Positions 32,821 through 41,969 of a DNA stretch of 64,000 nucleotides are shown here, in pieces. Numbering within the stretch: the first letter of the stretch is position 1; each line of letters begins with the position of its first letter. Position numbers and translations under genes: made by a program. The DNA is taken from NCBI GenBank assembly GCA_963724625.1, contig CAVRVO010000004.1, positions 124,001-188,000 of the forward strand. Reading direction: 5' to 3'. The notes under the pieces were generated by a model. It ran no database searches. It saw only the letters and a program-made list of their open reading frames with translations, and was not told the origin of the DNA. Source of the DNA: DATBVX01 sp963724625. GTDB taxonomy: Bacteria; Pseudomonadota; Gammaproteobacteria; Steroidobacterales; Steroidobacteraceae.

Positions 32821-33633
32821 ATGGGCGCTGCCGCCTCATTTGGGTGTGCTGGCGTGATCGCGTTATCTCTTTCCGGCTGCACGACGCTTCCGAACGGTCG
32901 CGCCTGGGGTGAAGACGCGACACTCGCACCCGGCTGGGAACGAATCCGTACTTCAGCGATCAATGCGGTGACCGATCCGTGGGTCTGGGCGCCGCTCGTC
33001 GGCGCTGCGACGCTGCAGATCGATAACTGGGATCACAGGATTTCTGATTGGGCACGCACCGAGACCCCTATCTTCGGTTCAACGGCTGACGCGGAGCGCT
33101 GGAGCGACGATCTGCGCAGCGCATCATCCATCGCGTTTTTCACCACGGCCGCATTCACGCCGAGTGGCAGCTCAGAATCAGAGTGGTTGCTGAATAAGGC
33201 GAAGGGAATCGGCGTTCAGGTGGCCGCCGTGGCGGTCGCCACTGGGACCACTCGCTTGCTCAAGGATGTGACCAAGCGCGAACGCCCCAGCGGCGCGGAC
33301 GACGAGAGTTTCCCGTCGGGTCACACCACGAGCTCGGCGGTGCACACGCGGCTCGCGAGCGAGAACCTCGACTCTATTCAGATGAGTCGTGCCGCGCGTC
33401 TCAGCATGAATGTTGGACTCGACGCCCTGACCATCGGCACGGCCTGGGCCCGTGTCGAAGCTGGCGCGCATTTCCCTTCGGATACGCTGGTCAGCATGGC
33501 GTTGGGGAATTTTTGCGGAATGTTTTTCACCAATGCCTTCCTCGGTCTCGACAGTGCGAACGCCTCGCTCGCGTTCGTGCCGTTGCCCGGTGGAGGCGAA
33601 GTCCGTTGGCAAGTCAGCTTCGGGGGGCGGTGA
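32821..33633 (+). CDS. PAP2-family phosphatase, probable lipoprotein
   Basis: A protein of 270 residues. The three phosphatase motifs are KDVTKRERPSG (K-x6-RP), SFPSGHTTSS (PSGH) and RVEAGAHFPSD (S/R-x5-H-x3-D). The N-terminus (SFGCAGVIALSLSGC) has a lipobox LSLSGC with Cys near residue 20, so the enzyme is probably lipid-anchored outside the cytoplasm. Substrates of this family include undecaprenyl diphosphate and phosphatidic or glycerophosphate esters. It is 30 bp downstream of the LAL regulator. Confidence 0.85.
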   Translation: MGAAASFGCAGVIALSLSGCTTLPNGRAWGEDATLAPGWERIRTSAINAVTDPWVWAPLVGAATLQIDNWDHRISDWARTETPIFGSTADAERWSDDLRSASSIAFFTTAAFTPSGSSESEWLLNKAKGIGVQVAAVAVATGTTRLLKDVTKRERPSGADDESFPSGHTTSSAVHTRLASENLDSIQMSRAARLSMNVGLDALTIGTAWARVEAGAHFPSDTLVSMALGNFCGMFFTNAFLGLDSANASLAFVPLPGGGEVRWQVSFGGR

Positions 33634-33711
33634 CTCCGTGCGAACTTGCCGGCACGTTCAAGGCCAAGCGGCGACCCGCACTGAAGCGGGTGATGATCAT
33701 AAGAGGATTAC

Positions 33712-34506
33712 ATGTGTATGCCGGAATTTATCCCACTGCCCTCACCGCATGAGGATGTCCTCTTCCGCCATCTCGTAACGGATCAGTACATCTGTGCGCA
33801 GTACATCGGAACGCCGACGGCGCTCATCGATGCGGGTGCCATCGACCGCGCCATGATCGGGGACGGACCGGGGCTGCGCGGTCGGGACTCAAACGGTGAG
33901 CTCTTTCGCCGCAGCAGCTACGGCAACGGAACTCTGCGCGTGGATCGCTTTGCACGCAGCCGCAAACACGCACGCACCTTGCCTGGCGTGCCTAACCAGG
34001 ACACGACCGCACTCATCTCGTGGCTGAGGCTTCACCCCGGAGAACTGCATTTTGAGACCGATGACCGGTTCGAATGCGTCAGCGGCATGCGTGAGCTCCT
34101 CATTGCCCATCGCCATGCCTGCCGGGAAACGTTTGAGGGCAATTTCGGTTTCTGGGGCACGTGCGACGAGCACGCCGATGCCGGACCGGAACGATGGCGC
34201 TGCTACGTGGATCGACTGTTCGACGGCTATTACCGGATCCGTCGCGGCCGGTTCGATGATTGGGAGCGTACCCGCCTCTCGCGTGAAGACCTGACGCAAA
34301 CGCTGCGCGCCTACGCACGTTATGAGTTGAAAAAGCTCCTCGCGATGGCCCGAGGCGAAAGTCACCGCGGCGTGTACGAGATTCCGGAACCCAGTGTGCA
34401 GTTACTGGAACAATACGTGTCCGAGATCGATCAAACCTTCAAGCAGGCAGCGACCACTCTGGCCGCGCAATCCAACGTCGTCCCCTTCTGGGCACCCTAT
34501 GAGTGA
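33712..34506 (+). CDS. Protein of unknown function
   Basis: A protein of 264 residues from ATG 33712, with AAGAGGA upstream. It is rich in Arg, His, Trp and charged residues with no membrane segment or signal peptide. Conserved-looking pieces are WLRLHPGELHFETDDRFECVSGM, GFWGTCDEHAD and WRCYVDRLFDGYYRIRRG (shortened). I do not recognise the family; the composition suggests a soluble, possibly metal-binding protein. It overlaps or abuts the following membrane-protein gene, so the two may be co-expressed. Confidence 0.7.
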   Translation: MCMPEFIPLPSPHEDVLFRHLVTDQYICAQYIGTPTALIDAGAIDRAMIGDGPGLRGRDSNGELFRRSSYGNGTLRVDRFARSRKHARTLPGVPNQDTTALISWLRLHPGELHFETDDRFECVSGMRELLIAHRHACRETFEGNFGFWGTCDEHADAGPERWRCYVDRLFDGYYRIRRGRFDDWERTRLSREDLTQTLRAYARYELKKLLAMARGESHRGVYEIPEPSVQLLEQYVSEIDQTFKQAATTLAAQSNVVPFWAPYE

Positions 34507-34508
34507 AA

Positions 34509-35318
34509 ATGACCGATCACCAGTCGCGTAATCATTCCAGCGACGTCAGCACCACCGCCGTCGCCAGCAAAGTACCCGCGGTCACACTCGGTTTCTGGAT
34601 CATCAAGATTGCAGCTACCACGCTCGGCGAGACCGGCGGCGACACTGTCTCGATGACGTGGAACCTCGGCTACCTGACCGGCACGATCATTTTCCTGTCG
34701 GCGCTGCTGGTACTCGTTGCGCTGCAGATCACTGCAAAGAAGTTTCATCCCTTTCTCTATTGGGCCACGATTATCGCCTCCACGACGGCGGGGACCACGA
34801 TGGCGGACTTCGCGGACCGCTCGCTGGGCATTGGCTACGCGGGCGGATCATTGCTATTGCTCACCTGCGTCCTCGCGGTACTGGGCCTTTGGTATCGTTC
34901 TGAAGGCTCCGTCTCAGTGAACACGGTCAATACGCCAAGAGTTGAGGCGTTTTACTGGGCCACGATCACGTTCTCGCAAACGTTAGGTACGGCACTCGGA
35001 GACTGGGTGGCTGACTCTGGACCGGGATATCTCGGTGGTGCCGTGGTATTCGGCGCAGCGCTCGCGGTGGTTGCGGCGGCTTACTATTGGACCAAGATCT
35101 CACACGTGCTGCTGTTCTGGGCCGCGTTCATTCTGACCCGGCCGCTCGGCGCGACGGTGGGCGATTTTTTCGATAAGCCGCTCGCCCAGGGCGGCCTCGC
35201 CTTCAGCCGACCGCTCGCGTCGGCGATCATCGCCGCATTCATTCTCGTCTGCATTCTCGTACTTCCCCAGCGCGCCGGCGCTCACCCCAGGGGCTCATTG
35301 CAACAGCGTGACCAATGA
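34509..35318 (+). CDS. COG4705-type membrane protein with four internal repeats
   Basis: About 269 residues from ATG 34509; GTG 34503, which overlaps the previous stop, is an alternative. The protein has eight predicted membrane segments. A short motif recurs four times: TLGETGGD, TAGTTMADF, TLGTALGDW and LGATVGDF, each followed by a helix pair, so the protein looks like a fourfold or twofold duplication. KVPAVTLGFWIIKIAATT is typical of the COG4705 family, which has no established function; small Asp/Glu in the repeats could line a cation path (inference). It is followed by an ATGA-overlapping gene. Confidence 0.8.
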   Translation: MTDHQSRNHSSDVSTTAVASKVPAVTLGFWIIKIAATTLGETGGDTVSMTWNLGYLTGTIIFLSALLVLVALQITAKKFHPFLYWATIIASTTAGTTMADFADRSLGIGYAGGSLLLLTCVLAVLGLWYRSEGSVSVNTVNTPRVEAFYWATITFSQTLGTALGDWVADSGPGYLGGAVVFGAALAVVAAAYYWTKISHVLLFWAAFILTRPLGATVGDFFDKPLAQGGLAFSRPLASAIIAAFILVCILVLPQRAGAHPRGSLQQRDQ

Positions 35319-36055
35319 TTGCGGCGCGATCGGGTCACGCGCTGCTGGTCGCATTGACGGTGCTGAGCTGGCCCGCGTGGGCGGGGCCACCGTACATCAC
35401 TGACGACCCCGAACCGACGCCGTTCAAGGAGTTCGAGATCTACCTGTTCGCCAGCGGCAGCGATGCGCACGATGGCTCGGAGGCTGCGACAGGAATCGAC
35501 TTCAATTACGGCGCTACGCCCGATCTGCAGCTTACGATGGTTGTGCCCGTCGCCTACGAGAATCCAGTCGGCTCCGACTCGGCGAGCGGTCTCGGAAACA
35601 TCGAACTGGCTGCCAAGTATCGCTTCCTGCATCAGGACCAGATCGGCTGGGACGTCGCGGTGTTCCCGCGCTACTTCGTAAAGAGCGCTTCGTCACGCGT
35701 GGGTGATCAGCACTCCGCGCTTCTTCTGCCTGTCTGGGTGCAGAGGGACCTGGATCCGTGGTCGACGTTCGGCGGCGGCGGCTGCGTCCTTCAGAACGGG
35801 GAGGATCTCAAGGACTTCTGTCTCGCCGGATGGGCCGTGACGCGCAACTTCGCCGCCCGCCTCCAGCTCGGCCTCGAGCTCGTGTACCAGACTGCCGATA
35901 CACCCGGCGGGCGTTCTTCCACGGCCATGGGTGCGGGTTTGCGTTACGACATCAGCGAGCACTACCACTTCCTCGCGTCTGCGGGCCCGACACTGCGCAA
36001 CGCCGCCGAAACGAACCACTACGCTTGGTACGCGTCACTGCTGCTCACGTTCTGA
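35315..36055 (+). CDS. Outer-membrane beta-barrel protein, phenol-degradation MetA-like
   Basis: A protein of 246 residues starting by ATGA overlap with the membrane-protein gene. A signal peptide (MIAARSGHALLVALTVLSW, cut near AWA-G) is followed by GPPYITDDPEPTPFKEFEIY, a usual opening of MetA/DUF-type transporters of the outer membrane, then alternating strands ending in a Phe (SLLLTF). LGNIELAAKYRF and FPRYFVKSAS are strand pairs. The substrate is not evident. Convergent with the aminotransferase locus. Confidence 0.8.
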   Translation: MIAARSGHALLVALTVLSWPAWAGPPYITDDPEPTPFKEFEIYLFASGSDAHDGSEAATGIDFNYGATPDLQLTMVVPVAYENPVGSDSASGLGNIELAAKYRFLHQDQIGWDVAVFPRYFVKSASSRVGDQHSALLLPVWVQRDLDPWSTFGGGGCVLQNGEDLKDFCLAGWAVTRNFAARLQLGLELVYQTADTPGGRSSTAMGAGLRYDISEHYHFLASAGPTLRNAAETNHYAWYASLLLTF

Positions 36056-36058
36056 AGC

Positions 36059-37148
36059 CTACTCATCGAGGGCACTCCTCAGCCGCTCCAGCCCCGCTGC
36101 TGTCATGACCGTGTCGCCGCCCAGTCCGATGCGGAAATGCTCCGGCATCCCGAAGAAACGCCCCGGCACCACGCTCGTTTCGTAGCGGTCGAGCAGACGC
36201 GCGCAGAATGCGTCACCGTCGCCGCTCCTGAGCTTGGGAAACACGGTCGTGCCGTGCGCGCAACGCGGCGTCTCCATCTCCAAGTCATCCCGGCCAGCCA
36301 GGAAGCGCTCTACCGCCGAGCGATTGGTTTGCAGCAACGTCCGCGCTCGCGCGGCAATGCGGTCGAGATGATCGAAGGCGAGCACGCTCAGGCGCTCGAT
36401 CGGATGCGGTTGAAGTTGACCAAACAGATCGTTGAGCTTCCACATCTGATCCGCCAAACCTGGCTCGCAGAGAATCCACCCGCAACGCAGTGCACTCAGT
36501 CCGTATGCCTTGGTGAGACTGTTGGTGACCACGAAATGATCACCGAGGCACGCGGCCGATTGCGGACGGTGGTCGAAGAGGACATCCAGATAGGCTTCAT
36601 TCACGACGACTTTCGCGCCGACGCGCTGCGGCGCTCTTACCGATTCGGCGCAGTGTGTCCTCGTCGGTGAGTGCGCCCGAAGGGTTGTGCAGGTTGGTGA
36701 TCAGGATCAACACCGTCTTCGCGGTGATCGCCTTCTCGATGTCAGCGGGATCGATCGCAAATCCCTCGGAGGGCCTGCGCGGAAAGCGCCGGATGCGGGC
36801 GCCCAGATACGCGGCGAGCGACACCAGGGGTTCATAGGCCGGCTCCTCGATGAGGATCTCATCGTCCGCCTCCACGAGGGCTGCGAGGGCCAGATGGTTA
36901 GCCATCGAAGCGCCATTCGCGGTGACCACGCACTCGGGCTGCACGCCGTAGCGGTGGGCAATGCGCTCGCGGAGTAGCACGTGCCCATAGGGGTTCGGTT
37001 CCTCGATCGCGAGTTCCGCGGGGCTGAACGGCAGGTCCGCGAGCGGGTAGTTGAGAATGCCGCTGGTCGCCAGATTGAAACGAGCCGAGGCCTGCGTTTT
37101 GACCCAGGTGAGATACTCGGATCGCGCGTGGGTCCGTCCCGAAGTCAT
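36059..37148 (-). pseudogene. Class I/II aminotransferase, apparent +1 frameshift
   Basis: Two reading frames together give a PLP aminotransferase of about 362 residues. The first (from ATG 37148) runs through NPYGHVLLRERIAHRYG, ANGASMANHLAL and ITNLHNPSG to GKSAAA; one base later the frame reads VGAKVVVNEAYLDVLFD (the PLP-binding Asp/Tyr region normally reads N-E-A-Y here), NSLTKAYGLSALRCGW with the Schiff-base Lys, and the C-terminal domain to 36059. The extra base lies in a CG-rich stretch near 36621-36632. It overlaps the permease gene (ATGA), so it would act with it on an amino acid. Function lost if the frameshift is real. Confidence 0.8.
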
Positions 37149-38512
37149 GCTCGGCGCCTGCGGAAGCGGTAGACGACGGCACCCACCGCGAGGATCAGAG
37201 CGATGATGAGTGTGTTGCCCTGATGGCGAAACAGGATGTGGAGCGCAATCGAAAAGCAGATCGCGATGAACGCGAGCGTGGTCCAGGGATGGCCGGGTAC
37301 GCGAAACGTCTGATCGGAGGTGTACGGGTCACGGCGTCGAAAAACGAACAGGGTGAGCGCGGTGAGGCCGAAGAACACGAGATCCACCGACTCGACGTAG
37401 GTCACGATCTCCTCGTAGCGTCCGATCAGGAGCACGGCGAGCGCCAACGCGGAATTGAGCACGATCGCGATAACCGGGGCTTGGGTCCTTGGGTGAATAC
37501 GCGCGACTTGCGACGGAAAGAGGTTGTCGGCCGCCATCGCGTACAGCACGCGCGGGTACGTCAACACCGACTGACTCAGAAATCCCAGGGTGGAAAGCGC
37601 GATGCCCGCCGCCAGGACCTTGCCCCCGAGATCGCCCGCGATGCGTTGCATGACGGCTGACGCGGGCGCGGGCGTGGCCGCGAGCTCAGCGGTGCCCAGC
37701 ACCAGCAGGCAGATCAGATTCACGGCGAGATACAGAACAATGACACTGATCATCCCAATCAGGAGCGCGCGTGGCAGAGTCTTGCGCGGTTCGCGGACTT
37801 CGGCGGCCACGAAGTTCGCCGTCTGAAACCCGCCATAGGCGAAGAAGACCGGAATCATGGCGGAGCCGAATGCCGATACCAAATCGAGCGAGGGCTTACG
37901 ATCGAATATCGGGCCCGAGAGCGCTGCTGCGGCCGCAGGCGTCTGCATGAGCCACGCCATACCGCAAATCACCAGTATCGCGATCGCGACCACCCGCAGC
38001 AGCATCAGGCCGCTCTGCACCGCGCTGCCCGCGCGGATGCCGGCACAGTTCACCGCCGCCAACACGACGATGGCGGTCACTGCGGTGGCGCGCTCGGGCA
38101 ACGGGACGGGAATGAATTCCTTCGCGTACCTGGCGAACGTCACCGCCACCGCGGCGCAACCGCCCGCGTTCATCACGATGAGGGCGAGCCAGCCGTAGAA
38201 GAAGCCCACCGCGGGATGCATCGCTTCCCGCAAGTACACGTACTCGCCTCCTGCTTTCGGAAGCCGTGCCGCCAGCTCGGCAAAGATGAAGGCGCCCAGG
38301 AGCGCAGCCACGCCGCCGGTGACCCAGGCACCCAGGATCAGCGCGGGTGAGTGAAGATGTTGGGCAACAACATAGGGATTCATGAAGATTCCCGAGCCCA
38401 CGACGCCACCCATGACGATCATCGTGGCGTGAAACAGGCCGAGCTTCGGTGCGAGTTGAGCGGTCGGCTCGGCATCACTCAACGAGGGAATCTGAGAATG
38501 GAGTTCTGCCAA
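37145..38512 (-). CDS. APC-family amino acid permease
   Basis: A 12-TM transporter of 455 residues. The first helix motif VMGGVVGSGIFMNP with its unwound GSGIF is the amino-acid binding site of the APC/LAT type; FAELAARLPKAGGEYVYLREA follows, typical of LAT-like and serine/threonine or glutamate permeases. The upstream gene in the transcript's start is not visible; its ATGA overlap with the aminotransferase gene suggests uptake and transamination of the same amino acid, which cannot be named. Confidence 0.9.
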   Translation of the reverse strand: MAELHSQIPSLSDAEPTAQLAPKLGLFHATMIVMGGVVGSGIFMNPYVVAQHLHSPALILGAWVTGGVAALLGAFIFAELAARLPKAGGEYVYLREAMHPAVGFFYGWLALIVMNAGGCAAVAVTFARYAKEFIPVPLPERATAVTAIVVLAAVNCAGIRAGSAVQSGLMLLRVVAIAILVICGMAWLMQTPAAAAALSGPIFDRKPSLDLVSAFGSAMIPVFFAYGGFQTANFVAAEVREPRKTLPRALLIGMISVIVLYLAVNLICLLVLGTAELAATPAPASAVMQRIAGDLGGKVLAAGIALSTLGFLSQSVLTYPRVLYAMAADNLFPSQVARIHPRTQAPVIAIVLNSALALAVLLIGRYEEIVTYVESVDLVFFGLTALTLFVFRRRDPYTSDQTFRVPGHPWTTLAFIAICFSIALHILFRHQGNTLIIALILAVGAVVYRFRRRRA

Positions 38513-38682
38513 GGCCTAAGCGTAACCGATCGAGTCATAGGAAGAGGAGCGTGACGCCCGCACCCGCTTCGAGGAGGATCGTGCGTCATGTCCGCCAGCA
38601 TGGATCACGTCGATCTCGCTGCCGTCCGCGAGGCGCTGCTTGGCCTATGATCCCGCACGCCACAGCGCGCGGAAGGTCATCC

Positions 38683-39438
38683 TCACAATATCCCCATCGC
38701 CTTGACCGAGAAGAGGATGATTCGCAGTCCCAGTGCCACTTGAATGACGCTGAGAACTGCGCCAAGGACCTGCAGCGACGCGCCCATCCACGGCCGCATG
38801 CGCCGGGCCAGCAGCATCACGATCAGGTTCAACAGCATGATCGCCGAAAGGATGACGCCGATGACCAGTCGAGCTTGCAGGTTTGGACTGAGTGCAAGGA
38901 ATACGATGAGCGCGGCGATACCGTACGGCGTGACAATCGTCGGGAAGGCTAGCGGCGACAAAGCCATGTTCAAGGTTGCTGACGAGGCCGACTCCGAAGT
39001 CACTTCGCGAGGCGGCTGCGGTGGTGCGAACTCACGAAGGACGTGCCCGAGCGCGACGAGCAACAGAATGATCCCGCCGGAGAGAGCGAGAATGGGTAAT
39101 GGGATGCCGTAACTGGTCAGGACGCTCTGGCCGACGACTGCCGCGATTAGTAGAACGAGGGTCGCAAAGAGGGTCGACCGCACGGCGATCTGCCGCACAA
39201 ACGTCGCATCCGCTCCCTTCACGATCTGCAAGAAGGGACCGATGATCTTGAACGGGCCGAGCATCAGGAACAGAAACGTGAAGACCTGGGCTGCCGGATA
39301 CTGCTTCGGCTGCATCAGGTCGGCGGTGGCTTCTGCAGCCCATGCGACGCTGGAATGGCCCAGGTAGCCGATACCGACGACGAGCGCTGACAGGAAACTC
39401 GCGTTAGGCCAGAGGCACAGGTGTCTTCCCTTTGTCAT
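38683..39438 (-). CDS. MarC-family integral membrane protein
   Basis: Read from ATG 39438 the protein has 251 residues, beginning MTKGRHLCLWPNASFLSALVV. After a signal-like segment with AWA-A there are six membrane helices with FTFLFLMLGPFKIIGPFLQIV, AVVGQSVLTSYGIPLPILALSGGIILLLVALGHVL (in parts) and PLAFPTIVTPYGIAALIVFLAL. These are MarC/UPF0056 features. The family was once tied to multiple antibiotic resistance, but its function is unknown. No clear Shine-Dalgarno; the frame is open upstream to 39615. Divergent from a barrel gene. Confidence 0.85.
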   Translation of the reverse strand: MTKGRHLCLWPNASFLSALVVGIGYLGHSSVAWAAEATADLMQPKQYPAAQVFTFLFLMLGPFKIIGPFLQIVKGADATFVRQIAVRSTLFATLVLLIAAVVGQSVLTSYGIPLPILALSGGIILLLVALGHVLREFAPPQPPREVTSESASSATLNMALSPLAFPTIVTPYGIAALIVFLALSPNLQARLVIGVILSAIMLLNLIVMLLARRMRPWMGASLQVLGAVLSVIQVALGLRIILFSVKAMGIL

Positions 39439-39751
39439 GAACAGATTGTCCTGACCTGCAATCAGCGGGAACCGCACTCTCGTTGTGGCCCACAAATGCC
39501 GCCGATACCCGCAGTCGTGCACGCGAACACGGGGAAAGCAGGGCGAGCGCCGCAAAGGTACGCCGCGGTTTGTCCGCGTGGTTGAAGCCCTCGAATTGGT
39601 ATGATTGTTCGTCAAGGCTAAATCGTCACTCTGTTCTTTGCCGCCTCCGTTCGTGGCGGAGACTGCGTCAAACTCGGCTCCACCGTCACATGGTCAAAGC
39701 GGATCGCAACTACAACGGTACCAACGGGTGCAGAGGGAGTCCGCCCGGGTT
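39439..39751. other. 313-bp divergent intergenic region
   Basis: It separates marC-like (minus) from the barrel gene (plus) and must hold both promoters. The frames that read into it have no recognisable domains. I see no clear hairpin, repeat or operator. The AT-richer part lies at about 39600-39640. Confidence 0.4.
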
Positions 39752-40663
39752 ATGCCTTCACTAATACCGATCAAGCTCGCGTTGCTGGCGTCTGCTGGTC
39801 TCGTCTGCGCGGTCAGGGCCACCGCGAGCCTGGCGCAGACCTCGTCGCCTGGGGTCATGGTCAGCGCGGAAGCGACGCCAGCGCAGGACCTGCTCACCGA
39901 CCGATTCGTCATCAATGTGGGTGCGTTCGTCCTGGCCACGGATCTTAACGCCAGCCTGAACGGCACCGCCAGCAGTCCCGCCTCGGGTTTCAGCCAGGAC
40001 GTTGACTTCAACCGGACCTTCGGCACGAGTGGCGACGCCACTCGCATCCGCGCCGACGTACTGTGGCGCTTTCTGCCGCGCCACCACCTTCGCTTCCTGT
40101 ATTTCGACGACGACGTCAAGAGGACGAGAAGCCTCGACAAGGACGTCGTGTGGGGTGACTACACGTTCAAGGCGGCGGCCCAGGCAACCGCCGAGAACAA
40201 ATTCACCGTCTACGCGCTCGCTTACGAATACCTCTTCATGCTCGAGCCCACCTACGAGGTCGCGGCGTCCGCGGGCGTGCATTACTCGGAGCAGACGATA
40301 CGAATTTCCGGCGACGCCACTGTCACCCTTGCGGATGGCACCGTTCAGGCCGCAAGTTTTCAAAGCAAGTCGAGCTCATTGCCGGCTCCGCTGCCGGTCA
40401 TCGGTCTGCGTGGCGGCTGGGCGGTCGCGCCGCACTGGTTCCTCGACGCCTCGGCGCAATTCTTCAAATACAGGGCCAACCCTTACGACGGCCACTGGTG
40501 GGAGCTGGGAGTCCGCGCGACCTGGATGTACAACAACCACGTCGGCATCGGCGCGGGCTGGGACAAGTACTCGTCACACGTGGGCATCGACAAGACGAAC
40601 TTCCAGGGCAAAATGGATTTTGGCTACTCCGGGCTGCTGGTTTTTCTGACCGGGGCATTCTAA
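39752..40663 (+). CDS. Outer-membrane beta-barrel protein of unknown function
   Basis: A protein of 303 residues from ATG 39752; open sequence upstream is ignored because a signal peptide starts here (MPSLIPIKLALLASAGLVCA, cut near SLA-Q). The mature part alternates strands and turns: DRFVINVGAFVLATDL, RIRADVLWRFLPRHHLRFLYF, KFTVYALAYEYLFML, ending in LLVFLTGAF with a terminal Phe. About 12 strands are likely. No family named; the layout resembles porin-like or DUF-type barrels. Confidence 0.75.
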   Translation: MPSLIPIKLALLASAGLVCAVRATASLAQTSSPGVMVSAEATPAQDLLTDRFVINVGAFVLATDLNASLNGTASSPASGFSQDVDFNRTFGTSGDATRIRADVLWRFLPRHHLRFLYFDDDVKRTRSLDKDVVWGDYTFKAAAQATAENKFTVYALAYEYLFMLEPTYEVAASAGVHYSEQTIRISGDATVTLADGTVQAASFQSKSSSLPAPLPVIGLRGGWAVAPHWFLDASAQFFKYRANPYDGHWWELGVRATWMYNNHVGIGAGWDKYSSHVGIDKTNFQGKMDFGYSGLLVFLTGAF

Positions 40664-40677
40664 TCGGCCTCTTGTCA

Positions 40678-41031
40678 ATGAATACCAACGGCACGCGTCG
40701 CGGCATCACTTTCATCGCGGCTGTGTTCTGCAGTATGGCGACGGTGGCGAGCGCAGAGCAGACGGTCGGGGCGGACGACCTCGCCCAGGCCAACAACCCG
40801 CTCGCGAACTTCACAGCACTTAGCTTGCACAACTACTTCATCGGCGAACTCACGAGTCCGGACAAGGACGCAAATCAGTTCTGGGTCCGCTTTGCAAAGC
40901 CGTTCTCGCCGGGGGACACGCATTGGATCATGCGCGCGTCGCTGCCGCAGCCAGCGGCCTTACGCGATCCAACCGCCTCGGACTCTTCTCAAGAACGGTG
41001 TCAGATCGAAGTCGCAAATCAATACACATGA
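40678..41031 (+). pseudogene. Truncated exported/outer-membrane protein gene
   Basis: 117 codons from ATG 40678. A signal peptide (RRGITFIAAVFCSMATVAS-A) and the start of a barrel-like protein (NNPLANFTALSLHNYFIGEL, then ANQFWVRFAKPFSPGDTHW) are intact, and the usual family members are far longer (about 280 residues) after the MRASLP segment. Here, after MRASLPQP, the sequence loses family character and stops within 26 codons. Other frames do not restore it, so a deletion or fusion is more likely than a single frameshift. Confidence 0.6.
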
Positions 41032-41123
41032 GCGACGTGCCGGTGTCGCGTTCCTTGGTCCAACGCATTCGGTTGGCTTGTGGAGCCAGAACGTTCCACA
41101 AGGACCAGGCGCACGAGGCAGTT

Positions 41124-41787
41124 ATGCTAAAGAAGATAATCGACGACTCGATCCTCGCTCTGAACCCGATCGATCGCGTGTCCGAGATCCTCACCGCGAT
41201 TGTCATGCTGCTGGCTTTTCTGGGCTCGCTCAGCGTGGCCACAACCGGACGCCAGGAAATGCACGCGATGCTGGTCGGTGCCGTGGGGTGCAATGTGGCC
41301 TGGGGAATCATCGATGCGGTGCTCTACCTCATGGATTGCCTGGCGGAAAAGCGCACCGCACTTGTGACCTTGCGCGCCGTGCGGACAGCCAGCGATTCGA
41401 CCAAGGCGCGGCAGTTGATCGCGGACTCGCTGCCATCAGTGGTGGCGTCTATTGTGGAGCCGCAGGAACTGGAAACGCTGCATCAGCGACTGAAGCACTT
41501 ACCAGCGCCGCCGGAACATGTGCATCTTGATTGGGACGATTGGCGACGCGCGATCGGGATCTTTTTGCTCATGTTCCTGAGCACGCTCCCGATGATCGCT
41601 CCGTTCGCTTTTATGCAGGACAAATATGCTGGCTTTGCGAACCTCCGATGGCATTGCCATCGTGATGTTGTTTGTCGCCGGCTTTCTCTACGGCCGCTTG
41701 ATTGGCAGTCATGCGCTGCGAATTGGATTGGCTTTGGTTGCCGTTGGTGTTGCGCTCGTCGCCATGACAATAGCTCTCGGCGGATGA
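41124..41787 (+). pseudogene. VIT/nodulin-21-like membrane protein, apparent +1 frameshift
   Basis: From ATG 41124 (MLKKIIDDSILALNPIDRV) the protein has helices EILTAIVMLLAFLGSLSVA, AMLVGAVGCNVAWGIIDAVLY and WRRAIGIFLLMFLSTLPMIAPF, the pattern of VIT/CCC1-like iron/manganese transporters and relatives. At the AAA run 41622-41624 the frame must shift by one base to continue as MLALRTSDGIAIVMLFVAGF, LYGRLIGSHALRIGLALVAV and a TIALGG end at TGA 41785-41787, a normal tail for this group. Without the extra A the protein would have about 220 residues. Either decay or a homopolymer error. Confidence 0.75.
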
Positions 41788-41796
41788 GCACGGCGA

Positions 41797-41898
41797 ACGT
41801 TGGCTCACGTAAATTGAGCTCGCAGTGAATCTATCGAGCAGGAAAGGGAAAAAAAAGAGGCGCACGTTGGCTCAAGTAAATTGAGTTCGCAGTGAGTC
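41797..41898. repeat. Two near-identical 35-bp direct repeats, 67-bp period
   Basis: ACGTTGGCTCACGTAAATTG... at 41797-41831 recurs at 41864-41898 with three mismatches in 35 bases. Each copy carries an inner inverted pair (GCTCA...TGAGC/T). The spacer has an A-rich run (AAAAAAAA, near 41850). The repeat lies between the frameshifted VIT-like gene and the IS remnant. Confidence 0.8.
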
Positions 41899-41969
41899 TT
41901 TTACGCAGCAGGAAGAACGCGCAAAAGAATTAGAGCATTACGCACAGATATATAGAGTGGCAGCCCCAC

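Noticed and set aside
38513..38682. Small open frames between the permease and marC-like genes
   Set aside because: About 20 codons, no Shine-Dalgarno and no homology that I can name; read as promoter and spacer.
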